Of a DNA stretch of 64,000 nucleotides, positions 1-7,772 are shown one piece after another; the first letter of the stretch is position 1; each line of letters begins with the position of its first letter. Where the stretch lies: assembly GCA_049889495.1 (NCBI GenBank), contig JBMHDH010000072.1, positions 1-64,000 of the forward strand, read 5' to 3'. The notes under the pieces are model-generated. The model was given only the letters and a program-made list of their open reading frames with translations, was not told the DNA's origin and did not search any database. This stretch comes from UBA685 sp049889495 (GTDB taxonomy: Bacteria; Pseudomonadota; Alphaproteobacteria; Puniceispirillales; Puniceispirillaceae). The translations under genes and the position numbers were made by a program.

Positions 1-666
1 GCACGTTCATCTGATGCCTTGGACGAGGTTAAAAAGCAGGTTGAAGCCATTGGGCAGGCTTGTGTCTCCATGCCTTTAGATGTTTCTGATTCAGAGGCTG
101 TTAAGCATTTTTGTGACGATGTGGTCTCACGTTACGGCAAGGTAGATGTTTTGGTGAATAATGCAGGCGCGTATCAGGACAGAGGTACCTTTGCCCAATC
201 TGATGGAAATGAATGGTGGCGCACAATTGAGGTCAATGTTCGTGGACCGTATTTGATGACACGCCATCTTGTGTCAGCAATGCCAGAAGGCGCCAAAATC
301 ATCAATATGAATTCTGGAAAAGGGTATAGCGCAGGCCAAAATAGTAGCTCTTATCATGTTTCAAAGGCGGCGCTTAAAATGTTTACTGAGGCCTTGGCAA
401 ATGAACTTTGGCAACAAAAAATTGACGTGAATACAGTTATTCCAGGTCCAACTGCGACCACAACATTAAGTCAGCAAGACCCTCGTTCAGGCGTCACAAC
501 AGAGGCGATTTTGGACAAATTTACCCATGAGCCGCCCGCAGGCTTGCCGGCGTGGGAACGTGTAAAGCACCCAGATGAAGTGGCGACATTGGCTCTGCAA
601 TTGGCATCCTATCCCATTGGCGGACCCACAGGCCAAGTTTTCTCACTTGCCAGACGGCCATTATAA
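1..666 (+). CDS. SDR-family oxidoreductase, 5' end cut by window edge
   Basis: The reading frame is open from base 1, so the start codon and the Gly-rich nucleotide-binding motif lie upstream of the window; 221 residues are visible. Short-chain dehydrogenase signatures are present: NNAG near visible residue 53, then a Tyr-x-x-x-Lys pair (YHVSK, about residues 118-122) preceded by serines that could complete the catalytic set. These enzymes perform NAD(P)H-dependent oxidation or reduction of carbonyl/alcohol substrates in the cytoplasm; the substrate cannot be read here. The C-terminal part (PGPTATT, then a conserved VATLALQLAS-type helix) fits the family. It ends convergently with the next gene. 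Confidence 0.85.
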   Translation, partial: ARSSDALDEVKKQVEAIGQACVSMPLDVSDSEAVKHFCDDVVSRYGKVDVLVNNAGAYQDRGTFAQSDGNEWWRTIEVNVRGPYLMTRHLVSAMPEGAKIINMNSGKGYSAGQNSSSYHVSKAALKMFTEALANELWQQKIDVNTVIPGPTATTTLSQQDPRSGVTTEAILDKFTHEPPAGLPAWERVKHPDEVATLALQLASYPIGGPTGQVFSLARRPL

Positions 667-758
667 GAACAATAGGAAATTCATTAATTGTACATGATTG
701 TTGGTAAATGCTAGGGCGATCTTCTAGCTGGTATGGTGCCACCTTATAAAAAAGGTAG

Positions 759-774
759 AGCGCGGTTACGCGCT
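759..774 (-). terminator. possible terminator hairpin between convergent genes
   Basis: A 6-bp GC stem (AGCGCG/CGCGCT) with a GTTA loop. Read on the minus strand it is followed, after about five bases, by a run of six T, so it could end transcription of the hydrolase gene that stops at 823. The spacing of the T run is not ideal. Confidence 0.35.
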
Positions 775-822
775 ATCCTCCTTGCGCATTGCTGTTTAAC
801 GCTGGAACACTAAACGGCCATA

Positions 823-1926
823 CTAACTCATAACTTTTTTGAAAAATTCACTGATATCCTGCCAAAGATCTCGCAAGAATTTCACGATTGTAAGGTGGTC
901 TAAATCCACGATACTTAAATTTTCTAACATTTTACCAAGATCATAGCCTGTCGCATCATAAATCAAGGATGTAAGAGAGCTTAGCATGCCTTCTTTGGCT
1001 AAGGCTTTGGTTTGCCTCTGTCTCTTTTTTCCGAAAATTACGTCTTTCATTAACGAAACAGTGTTGTCTAATTGGCAGTCATTTCTATGTGTGCCGTGGC
1101 CTCTGCCGCAATTTTGACCAATGAGCTTTGCTGATACAGGAAAGGCTTGCGTCAAGAAGGTGAGATCACTTGGCCGATTAAACGCATCATCTTCATAGGC
1201 AAATACAAGTTTGGGGACGTCATTGGGTTGTGTGATCATCGCTATTTGCTCAGGCCGCACGATTTTACGCCACCACGGATAGGACGTAACTTCGTGACGG
1301 GGGCCAGCAAAGGCAGGCGCAAAGGCTATGACAGCGTGGAATTTTTCTGGATAGGATGCTGCGGCCAACAAGGCTGTCCAACCACCTGCCGAATGACCTG
1401 AGATCGTTATGTTTGACGGTTGAACGCCCATCTTCAGAAAATCATCTATTACATCTTCCAGTTCATCACGCCGCCCCAATGTATAATATCCCATAGCATA
1501 ACCGCGGGTGTAATGAATGCCGTCATCAGGGACGTTGTCTTTTTCGAAAATGATTTTTTTATCTATGACAGAAGAGCAATGATAATGAATAAAGGTATTT
1601 TTCTCTTTTCCAAGTTGCAAGACAGAAGGGGGTGGTTGATTATGTCGCGCTGAGCAAGCTTGCCTTTTTCTGGGATTTGTTTGCCCATGTAGCCAAATTA
1701 TGACTGTCGCATTTTCGGGATTTTTAATCTTAGAGGATGGCAAAAAACCGTAATTTACCTTTGTGAGTGGTGAAGCATTCTCAGATTGGATAACAAAGCC
1801 GATATCTTTTAAATCTGAAACTGTACCGCAATTAGTGGCACAAGCTCTCGCAGGTACGTGCGCCAAGCACAATGCGAAGAAGACATATAAACCTAAAAGC
1901 AATTGATAAAGCGTTTGTTTTGTCAT
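823..1926 (-). CDS. exported alpha/beta-hydrolase
   Basis: A 367-residue protein with a Sec-type signal peptide (hydrophobic residues about 6-24, ARA-type cleavage site followed by CATNCG). The mature part has the alpha/beta-hydrolase order: oxyanion HG motif (WLHG, about 78-81), nucleophile elbow GHSAGG with Ser about 179, an acidic YEDD segment, and a late His in GRGHGTH. Together these suggest a periplasmic or secreted esterase/depolymerase-like enzyme; the substrate is unknown. Several Cys in the mature part may form disulfides, consistent with export. I chose the ATG at 1926 because it puts the signal peptide at the N terminus; an upstream in-frame ATG at 1953 would add nine residues. 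Neither has a clear Shine-Dalgarno. Confidence 0.75.
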   Translation of the reverse strand: MTKQTLYQLLLGLYVFFALCLAHVPARACATNCGTVSDLKDIGFVIQSENASPLTKVNYGFLPSSKIKNPENATVIIWLHGQTNPRKRQACSARHNQPPPSVLQLGKEKNTFIHYHCSSVIDKKIIFEKDNVPDDGIHYTRGYAMGYYTLGRRDELEDVIDDFLKMGVQPSNITISGHSAGGWTALLAAASYPEKFHAVIAFAPAFAGPRHEVTSYPWWRKIVRPEQIAMITQPNDVPKLVFAYEDDAFNRPSDLTFLTQAFPVSAKLIGQNCGRGHGTHRNDCQLDNTVSLMKDVIFGKKRQRQTKALAKEGMLSSLTSLIYDATGYDLGKMLENLSIVDLDHLTIVKFLRDLWQDISEFFKKVMS

Positions 1927-2059
1927 GATGTCGTGGGGTACCAGAATACACAAAAAAAGTAATCAGCACAGATAATCTGCGCTGACAGAGACACAAAACA
2001 ATAACAGAGATTGCCTTCTAATAGTAACGACTTTAAACAGTTTCTTTTTGGCCAATGAT

Positions 2060-2830
2060 TTATTTGTTTTTAAACGAATTTAGCCAGCCAAGTGAGACAT
2101 CGGTATCACCATTTGCAGGGTGATATTCTGCCCCCAATGGCCCGTCATAGCCAAGCGCATCTATGGCGGTGAAAAGGGCCTTATAATTCACATCCCCATG
2201 GTCAGGCGCGCCTCTATCTGGCACAGCGGCAAATTGAATATGACCAATCATATCAAAAACCTTATGAAGCTGGCGTAACACATCACCATGCAGGATTTGG
2301 ATATGATAACAATCAAACATCACTTTCAAATTGGCTTTATTCACCTGTCTGATAATCTTGGTAGCTAGTGATATATCATTCAGAAAATAGCCTGGCGCAT
2401 CTTTCCCGTTTAACGGCTCAATCAAAATGGTGATGTTATGGGGGGCCGCGCGATCACAAGCGTAGATCAGATTTTCGATAAAAGTTATTTCCGCATCGGC
2501 ATCAAATGTCACACCAGCCATCACGTGGATTTTTTGACAGCCAATGTCACTAGCATAATCAATCGCCTGATCAATGGCATCGCGCGCCTCTTTTTGCCTT
2601 GCTGGCAAAGCCGATAGGCCATTCTCACCAGCCAAATGATCGCCGCGATGTGCGTTTAAGCTGATCATTGATAAACCTGCTTCATCCAAGGCTTGTTTTA
2701 CCTGATCAGCAGGCACATCATAGGGCCAATGGCATTCCACCGCATCAAACCCAGCGTTTTTCGCTGCAACGATAGCGTCAATCAATGGGCGATCACGATA
2801 AAGCAGGCCTAAATTAGCTGAAAATAACAT
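2060..2830 (-). CDS. hyi: hydroxypyruvate isomerase
   Basis: 256 residues, a TIM barrel of the xylose-isomerase-like superfamily. The protein matches the Hyi/OtnI subfamily along its length: N-terminal FSANL, VECHWPYD around residue 32, LIEPLN with Glu about 138, FDCYH with Asp about 173, GHIQFA with His about 197 and GAEYHP with Glu about 235, which are the metal and catalytic positions of the family. The expected reaction is hydroxypyruvate to tartronate semialdehyde (EC 5.3.1.22), in glyoxylate/serine metabolism. The closely related 2-oxo-tetronate isomerase OtnI cannot be excluded from sequence alone. The start has an AGGGAT ribosome site. No glyoxylate gene sits next to it, so it appears to be a single-gene unit. 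Confidence 0.85.
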   Translation of the reverse strand: MLFSANLGLLYRDRPLIDAIVAAKNAGFDAVECHWPYDVPADQVKQALDEAGLSMISLNAHRGDHLAGENGLSALPARQKEARDAIDQAIDYASDIGCQKIHVMAGVTFDADAEITFIENLIYACDRAAPHNITILIEPLNGKDAPGYFLNDISLATKIIRQVNKANLKVMFDCYHIQILHGDVLRQLHKVFDMIGHIQFAAVPDRGAPDHGDVNYKALFTAIDALGYDGPLGAEYHPANGDTDVSLGWLNSFKNK

Positions 2831-2980
2831 TTTCGATTATCCCTGTTTAAAGTGATGCCGCAAGATAAGACGCTCTTTTTTCTTTATCTTCGATCTTAGC
2901 ATCTCTTTTTATAATCCGCTTCGATATCTTTTCGTAAGATAAAAGGGGCTGGTTTTTTAGATTTTTAATAGGATCCTATT

Positions 2981-3121
2981 ATGAGTGAAGCAAATTCATG
3001 TGGTTGCGGTCGTAGCCCAACTGGCAAATGCTGTGGCTGGCATAATCTGACAGAAGACCAATATGCTGAAAAAAAGGCACAATGGGAAGCTAAGCAAGAG
3101 GCCAAAAAAGCAGCAAGCTAA
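2981..3121 (+). CDS. 46-residue Cys-rich microprotein with CDGSH-like Cys/His pattern
   Basis: An ATG with an AGGAT ribosome site about six bases upstream opens a 46-codon gene, closed by TAA and followed by a strong terminator, so it looks like a complete monocistronic unit. The N-terminal half carries C-G-C at residues 7-9, Ser12, then C-C-G-W-H at 17-21. This resembles the C-x-C-x2-S-x3-P-x-C-D-G-x-H iron-sulfur motif of CDGSH proteins, but one residue shorter between the second and third Cys and lacking the Asp. The C-terminal half is a highly charged helix rich in Lys, Glu and Ala. Metal or cluster binding is inference; a zinc-binding knuckle is the main alternative. Confidence 0.7.
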   Translation: MSEANSCGCGRSPTGKCCGWHNLTEDQYAEKKAQWEAKQEAKKAAS

Positions 3122-3150
3122 GCTTGTGTAAAAATATAAGACGTAATTCT

Positions 3151-3183
3151 AAGGGTCCAGTGTCACGATGCTGGCCCTTTTTT
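3151..3183 (+). terminator. rho-independent terminator of the microprotein gene
   Basis: AAGGG-T-CCAG pairs with CTGGCCCTT (one bulged T) around a ten-base loop and runs directly into six or more T. It is 29 bases after the microprotein stop codon. Confidence 0.85.
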
Positions 3184-3286
3184 GTGCTTGTTTTTAAGGG
3201 GCAATCCCTGCTTTACTATCCTTTCCTACTCAAAAAACAGATTTGGTCACTATCTCGCCAAAGCGTTATGAAAGGAGTGAAATGAT

Positions 3287-3706
3287 ATGACCCCATTTCT
3301 TCAAAAATTGGTTGCGCGGGGGTGCATTACTGGCACCTCAAACATGTCATTGCAACATATCGCGGAAACCTTAACCAGCAAAAAAATTGGAACAATTATT
3401 ATCTGTGAAGATGAAGATGTCGTTGGCATTGTCTCTGAAAGAGATATCATTCGCGCGATTGCCAACCGCAAAGACTTAGCTGATTTATCAGCCAAAGATA
3501 TCATGACAAAAGATGTCTTTTTCATCAGTCCAGATGAAAATTCGACAACCATTATGGATATGATGAGTGCAAAAAAAATTCGGCATATCCCCATTGTGGA
3601 ATATGGCAAATTGCTTGGCATTGTTTCCATCACAGATGTGGTACGCCGCTTGTCTGAAAAAACCAAACAAGAAGCAGATTATTTGCGCGAATTTATCAAT
3701 TCATAA
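3287..3706 (+). CDS. CBS-domain pair protein
   Basis: 139 residues forming two CBS domains (about 8-62 and 74-130) and nothing else apart from a short C-terminal helix. Both repeats show the usual G-x-V-S-x-x-D pattern (VGIVSERDI and LGIVSITDV). Stand-alone CBS pairs bind adenosyl ligands such as AMP, ATP or SAM and act as cytoplasmic sensor modules on partner proteins; the partner is not evident. The start is set by an AAAGGAG ribosome site. Three 12-bp direct repeats begin at the stop codon. Confidence 0.85.
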   Translation: MTPFLQKLVARGCITGTSNMSLQHIAETLTSKKIGTIIICEDEDVVGIVSERDIIRAIANRKDLADLSAKDIMTKDVFFISPDENSTTIMDMMSAKKIRHIPIVEYGKLLGIVSITDVVRRLSEKTKQEADYLREFINS

Positions 3707-3736
3707 TTCCGCTCATGATTCTGCTCATAATTTTGC
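3701..3736 (+). repeat. three tandem 12-bp units over the stop of the CBS gene
   Basis: TCATAATTCCGC, TCATGATTCTGC and TCATAATTTTGC follow each other without gap. The first unit contains the TAA stop codon of the CBS gene. Confidence 0.7.
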
Positions 3737-3881
3737 AAAGACAAAGATCATAACAGCCTGTCAATTTATGATTCAAAGGCTTGTTTGCTGATGATCATTT
3801 GCGATATGGTGCGCCAACTTCATGCGAGGTGGGATTATCGCCATAATGAAGGTTTTTTGAAAATTAAAGGGCATCATTCTT

Positions 3882-4229
3882 ATGCGAAAGACATTAACAA
3901 AGGCGCAATTACATCCTGCTATTCAACAAAAGGTGTCAGAATTTCACACCAACATTGTATCAGAAGTCGAACAAGCCGTGACAGATAACCGCATCGTGGT
4001 CGTCGGTATGCGCTATAATACATCAGTCGGCAAAGCGCGAAAAAATCTGGAAAAAGCAGGGCTTGATTTCGCTTATTTAGAATATGGCAGCTACACAAAA
4101 GGGTGGTACAAAAGACTGGCGCTGAAAATGTGGACAGGGTTCCCAACCTTTCCGATGATATTTGTTGATCAAAAGCTGGTTGGTGGTAATTCTGATTTGA
4201 AAAAATTGCTTGCTGACAATCAATTATAA
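3882..4229 (+). CDS. glutaredoxin-like protein lacking active-site cysteines
   Basis: 115 residues. The glutaredoxin fold is recognisable: strand VVVGM (39-43), the segment where CPYC would lie, KARKNL helix start, then FPTFPMIFV (87-95, with the cis-Pro loop in TFP form) and LVGG (99-102). At the active site the residues are N46-T-S-V49, and the whole protein contains no cysteine, so it cannot carry out thiol-disulfide exchange by the standard mechanism. It may bind glutathione or act as a structural/regulatory partner (inference). The conserved-looking insert GSYTKGWYKR..LKMWTG suggests a specific subfamily rather than decay. The start ATG has an AAAGG about 12 bases upstream. Confidence 0.75.
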   Translation: MRKTLTKAQLHPAIQQKVSEFHTNIVSEVEQAVTDNRIVVVGMRYNTSVGKARKNLEKAGLDFAYLEYGSYTKGWYKRLALKMWTGFPTFPMIFVDQKLVGGNSDLKKLLADNQL

Positions 4230-4256
4230 TCACCGATTGCAATAGGCTTAGTTGAG

Positions 4257-5162
4257 ATGATCGGCCATCTTCCCGATAGTTTGCGTGCCATTATTTTAAT
4301 GGTTGTCGGCATGTTCTTTTTCATGACAGGCGACACATTTTTAAAATTGGCAAGCGGTCATTTGCCACTTGGCATGGTTGTTTTCGTTCTGGGAATAGGG
4401 ATGACAGCGTTTTTCGCCGTGATGATGGCAAAAGCACAAGATCCTATTTTTCGTCTAGCCTATGTCACTTGGCCAATGGCGATGCGTTGCTTGGGTGAGG
4501 CGATCGGGATCATAGGGGTGATTGTTGCGGTCGCTTTCTCGCCCTTATCAACAGTGACCGCGATTATGCAATCTTTGCCGTTGGTGCTGACTTTGATGGG
4601 GGCCTTATTTTTAAAGGAAAAAGTGGGCCCACATAGAATAGCGGCTTTGACCATGGGGTTGCTTGGAGTTTTGATCATCATTCGCCCTGGTCTAGAGGGA
4701 TTTAATGCCTTTGCCAGTGTGACATTGATTGGTGTGTTGGGCATGGCCATTCGTGATTTTGGCACGCGTCTTATGCCAAAAGAAATTTCAACAGTTGCCT
4801 TATCATTTTGGGGGTCGGTTGCCATTATTGCCACAGGTCTTGGCATGATGACATGGCAACAAGAATGGCACCAATTCACCGCGATAGGGCTAAATAAGAT
4901 TGGGCTGGGCTATAGTTTTGGATTAATAATTGCAACGGCGTTGGGCACATTAGCCGTCTCAACTTCTATGAGATTAGGTGATGTATCAGCCATCAGCCCC
5001 TTTCGTTATATCAGAGTGGTATTTGGCATTGCGACTGGTATTGTGGTCTTTGGCGAACAGGTTGATCTATCGACCTATATCGGCAGTGCCATTGTGGTTG
5101 GTGCAGGTCTTTATGGCTGGGTTCGTGAACAAAAATTGGCAAGGTTAGCAGCAAAATCATAA
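4257..5162 (+). CDS. EamA/DMT-family membrane transporter
   Basis: 301 residues made of about ten hydrophobic helices in two repeats of five, with the EamA pattern: LPLVLTLMGALFLKE at the end of the first repeat (about 104-120) and VVFGEQVD near the end of the second. These drug/metabolite transporters are inner-membrane exporters or importers of small metabolites; the substrate cannot be predicted. A short Lys/Arg tail follows the last helix. It begins 27 bases after the glutaredoxin-like gene and is probably cotranscribed with it. Confidence 0.85.
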   Translation: MIGHLPDSLRAIILMVVGMFFFMTGDTFLKLASGHLPLGMVVFVLGIGMTAFFAVMMAKAQDPIFRLAYVTWPMAMRCLGEAIGIIGVIVAVAFSPLSTVTAIMQSLPLVLTLMGALFLKEKVGPHRIAALTMGLLGVLIIIRPGLEGFNAFASVTLIGVLGMAIRDFGTRLMPKEISTVALSFWGSVAIIATGLGMMTWQQEWHQFTAIGLNKIGLGYSFGLIIATALGTLAVSTSMRLGDVSAISPFRYIRVVFGIATGIVVFGEQVDLSTYIGSAIVVGAGLYGWVREQKLARLAAKS

Positions 5163-5219
5163 GCTAGCGGTGTCGCATCTAAATCATGTGATGTGTAATT
5201 TTTAAGAAGAGGGAATGTG

Positions 5220-5483
5220 ATGAAAGAGCTTATTCGGGCCTATGTGACACTATTTCGCCAAGGTTTTGTGGCCATGTTATATTTTGTGGCACTGGTATTT
5301 CTTATGGTCAGCTATGAGCTGATCAAACAAGGTGATTATTTAATCGCCGCCTTATTAGGGCTAGGCGCGCCCGTGATTGCCATTTCATTACATTGGCTGA
5401 TCAATAAATTGCTTAAGCGTTTTGATTTGAAAGGTGGCAAGAAATGGGAAGAGATGCGCTCTCGTAATCCCTTCCGTTATTAA
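5220..5483 (+). CDS. small membrane protein, two helices
   Basis: 87 residues with two hydrophobic segments (about 16-35 and 42-62) and a basic C-terminal tail. No family recognised. A GTG at 5217 is also in frame, but the AGAGGGA ribosome site (5208-5214) sits too close to it and fits the ATG at 5220 better. It lies 57 bases after the DMT transporter and may be the last gene of that unit. Confidence 0.65.
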   Translation: MKELIRAYVTLFRQGFVAMLYFVALVFLMVSYELIKQGDYLIAALLGLGAPVIAISLHWLINKLLKRFDLKGGKKWEEMRSRNPFRY

Positions 5484-5506
5484 GTTTTATGCGCACTCAG
5501 GCTGAC

Positions 5507-5764
5507 TTAAGACTGCCATCGCTGTAACTTTGGGATGGGACGTGTTGCAAGCCAAGCGAGCGGACGCCACCATCCGTTTTTGGTCATTTCATTAACAACC
5601 AAACGCTGATATTCTTTGACATCTTGGCCTTGATAATGAAATTCACCATCTGTCATACATAATGAGCAATAGATATCAGAAAGACTGCCATCGGCAAGGC
5701 TTGCGCCGCCTTTTGGATCTTTTTTCATCGGCATGCCACAACTTTGGCAAAGTGCTTGTCCCAT
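5507..5764 (-). CDS. putative zinc-ribbon protein
   Basis: 85 residues with two CxxC pairs, C6-x2-C9 (CQSCGMP) and C33-x2-C36 (YCSLCM), spaced as in the 'putative zinc ribbon' family of short cytoplasmic proteins. A helical, aromatic-rich C-terminal half follows (GWWRPLAWL). The role is unknown; zinc binding is inferred from the four Cys. The start has a near-perfect GGAGG ribosome site. Confidence 0.75.
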   Translation of the reverse strand: MGQALCQSCGMPMKKDPKGGASLADGSLSDIYCSLCMTDGEFHYQGQDVKEYQRLVVNEMTKNGWWRPLAWLATRPIPKLQRWQS

Positions 5765-5957
5765 TTATTTCCCCCTCCCTAATGATCTGTTGTTAGACCT
5801 ATCTTGCTATGATCAATTTATCTAATTTTGGAGGGCAATGCCAGTTTGAAACACGGATGGTGATCAATGAAAAAATTGTTGGATTTTTGTTTTTTGGACT
5901 TGTCTGGCAAGCGCAAAAAGGGCCATTCTGTAGCCCTAATTAAAAAGGAGAGCTTTT

Positions 5958-6299
5958 ATGCTTCGTCTCATTTCACATGGCGTTTTTGCCATGCTTTGCA
6001 ACTTATTTGCATTTCAGGCAATGGCTTTGCCAACAGGCAATTATGAATGCACCCAATCTCAGGTGTTTCAATTTGATGAGACAGGTCAAGGTTTTGGTGT
6101 GGCGTCTGTTTTATCAACTGATATTGTGTTTTCATTGATGCCGCCAAAGGAAGGCAGCACCTTGGTTTATCAAGAAGCTGGCACAACCTATTTGATTGAT
6201 TCCCTAGCTGATGAATTTGCAAAATTCAAATTCCGTGTGGTCTATTCTGGTGATTTGCGCACCTTTTCAGGCTATTGCCACAAAATGGCGCAAGAATAA
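5958..6299 (+). CDS. small exported protein with two cysteines
   Basis: 113 residues; a Sec signal peptide of about 23 residues ends in an AMA-type site. The mature part of about 90 residues looks beta-rich and has one Cys near its start (YEC) and one near its end (YCHK), suggesting a disulfide that ties the ends in the periplasm. No family recognised. A clear AAAGGAG ribosome site fixes the start. The next exported protein (6420) has the same end-to-end Cys arrangement, though little other similarity is visible. Confidence 0.65.
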   Translation: MLRLISHGVFAMLCNLFAFQAMALPTGNYECTQSQVFQFDETGQGFGVASVLSTDIVFSLMPPKEGSTLVYQEAGTTYLIDSLADEFAKFKFRVVYSGDLRTFSGYCHKMAQE

Positions 6300-6304
6300 G
6301 TCTC

Positions 6305-6409
6305 ATGCGCGAAAAATTTAACGCAGAAGATTGGCGTATTATTCGGCAATTTGGCTTTAGCATTGGCCTGTCTGTGATTGCGGTGATTGTTGTTGTGATG
6401 CTTGTGTGA
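6305..6409 (+). CDS. 34-residue single-span membrane protein
   Basis: A short frame from ATG 6305 to TGA 6407-6409. It has a charged N terminus (MREKFNAEDWR) followed by one strongly hydrophobic segment (about residues 18-34). It sits 5 bases after the preceding stop and 10 bases before the next start, which supports it as a real operon member. The residue pattern (charged, then membrane span) is unlikely for random sequence but no homologue is known to me. Confidence 0.45.
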   Translation: MREKFNAEDWRIIRQFGFSIGLSVIAVIVVVMLV

Positions 6410-6419
6410 TAGGGCGATT

Positions 6420-6782
6420 ATGAAACTGTTGCAAAATTTTATGGTCCCTACCGTGATCTTGATCTCAACAATCTGGATCTCATCTTCGGCAAGGGCAGAT
6501 CACATTTTGACATGCGATTTTAAAGGGGTTGGCATCAAAGAGTTTAGCCGTGCTCAAACTGATGCTGATTTTACCTCAAAAGATGGCTATCAATGGGATA
6601 CGCTTGAAACAGACCAGTTTCTGCAACTCAGAACATCTGAAATAAATCCTGATTATGTGACTAACCCATTTACCGCCTATTTACTTGATAAAAAGACAGG
6701 TCGCATGCGGCAAATTTCAGGTGCGATGCGCGCCGCGCCGATGATGGCAGATGGTTTCTGTGAATCTACCCCGCCTTGGTAG
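6420..6782 (+). CDS. exported protein of unknown function
   Basis: 120 residues with a signal peptide (hydrophobic about 9-26, cleavage at SARA-type site) and a mature domain of about 88 residues with a Cys near each end (LTCDF and GFCES). An AGGGCG ribosome site precedes the ATG at 6420; the upstream in-frame TTG at 6402 is rejected because it would put charged residues ahead of the signal peptide. It appears to be in one unit with the two preceding small genes. Confidence 0.65.
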   Translation: MKLLQNFMVPTVILISTIWISSSARADHILTCDFKGVGIKEFSRAQTDADFTSKDGYQWDTLETDQFLQLRTSEINPDYVTNPFTAYLLDKKTGRMRQISGAMRAAPMMADGFCESTPPW

Positions 6783-6887
6783 GGAAAAGCCAAAGGCTGT
6801 TCCTACAAATTACAAACCCTATCTTATTTGCGCATCAGCCACTAATGACTGTTGAAGCTCGCCAAGTTTTTCGATACATAAGATATA

Positions 6888-6893
6888 TATAAT
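6888..6893 (+). promoter_or_regulatory. consensus -10 box upstream of the beta-barrel gene
   Basis: TATAAT lies in a very AT-rich stretch (about 6876-6908) 33 bases before the barrel start codon. I see no good -35 at 16-18 bases, so the promoter call rests on the -10 and its position. Confidence 0.4.
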
Positions 6894-6926
6894 ATACTGT
6901 AGATTATCTTAGTGGGAGAGCTTGCC

Positions 6927-7772
6927 ATGAAGAAAATGACGCTTTTGGCGTTGGCAGGGGTGCTTCACGCCACATACGCTGTGGCTGATGAAGCAAAGCC
7001 TGCATGGCTAGAGCGGACATCATTTTCAATTTCTGAATCAGAAGATAATGATGTTCAATTTGAATTTGAGACTATCCAGCCGTTAATGCAGACACCAGAC
7101 ACAAAGACACATACTGTTTTTGTACAGGGTCGTGTGGCAAAAGTTAAAGATGATGAAACCATCAATATCGGCCTTGGGTATCGTAATTTGAACGCGGCTC
7201 AAACGCTTCTTTTGGGGGTGAATGCCTTTTATGATGCAACAACCGAGTATAGCCACCGCCGTGGCAGCTTGGGCCTAGAAGCGATTGGTAAGACGTTCAC
7301 AGCCAGAGCGAATTTTTATTCAGCCTTCAGCAAAGAAAAGAAAAAGACCAAAGGGTCTGTAACAACTTATCAATCTGCGCTTGATGGCTATGATATGTCC
7401 GTTGATATGCCTGTGCCATATACACCGTGGATGCGTTTGCAAGCCACCAGCTATAAATGGTCAGCTTTGAAAGATTTCAAAGATGTGTCAGGCAGCAAAT
7501 TAGCTGTGATTGGTAATCTAAACCAGCATGTCAGCTTTGAAGTTGGTGCAGATGATAATAATTACAATGGCACAGATGCTTTTGTAAAAGTGCAATATAG
7601 CCTTGCTGGCGTGCCAACAAATGGCGTGACAGCGACATTGGCTGATGGCGCATTATCCGATGCGATCGCAACAGAACGAGATTTGACAAACCATACACTT
7701 GATAAGGTTGTTAGAAACAACAATGTTGTTGTTCAGACCAAAGGTGGCGTTGTGATTGGGAGAGCAGACTAA
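6927..7772 (+). CDS. inverse-autotransporter-type outer-membrane beta-barrel without passenger
   Basis: 281 residues: a signal peptide (cleavage near AVA), then a domain matching the intimin/invasin beta-barrel (IAT_beta). Recognisable blocks in order are INIGLGYRNL, LLGVNAFYD, RRGSLGLEA, a GYDMSVDMPVPY block equivalent to intimin's G-x-D-x-R..LPSYP, and finally a VVRNNNVVV block equivalent to intimin's VQRNNNIIL. In intimins the extracellular passenger starts just after that last block; here the protein ends within about 15 residues. There is no periplasmic LysM domain. It should sit in the outer membrane. The start at 6927 is preferred over an in-frame GTG at 6912 because of the GGGAGAG ribosome site between them. 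The stop overlaps the next start (TAATG). Confidence 0.8.
   Translation: MKKMTLLALAGVLHATYAVADEAKPAWLERTSFSISESEDNDVQFEFETIQPLMQTPDTKTHTVFVQGRVAKVKDDETINIGLGYRNLNAAQTLLLGVNAFYDATTEYSHRRGSLGLEAIGKTFTARANFYSAFSKEKKKTKGSVTTYQSALDGYDMSVDMPVPYTPWMRLQATSYKWSALKDFKDVSGSKLAVIGNLNQHVSFEVGADDNNYNGTDAFVKVQYSLAGVPTNGVTATLADGALSDAIATERDLTNHTLDKVVRNNNVVVQTKGGVVIGRAD

Noticed and set aside
5868..6047. Small frame starting MKKLLDFCFL upstream of and overlapping the exported-protein gene
   Set aside because: Most of it runs out of frame through the well-supported gene at 5958, it has no convincing ribosome site, and its later residues look random.
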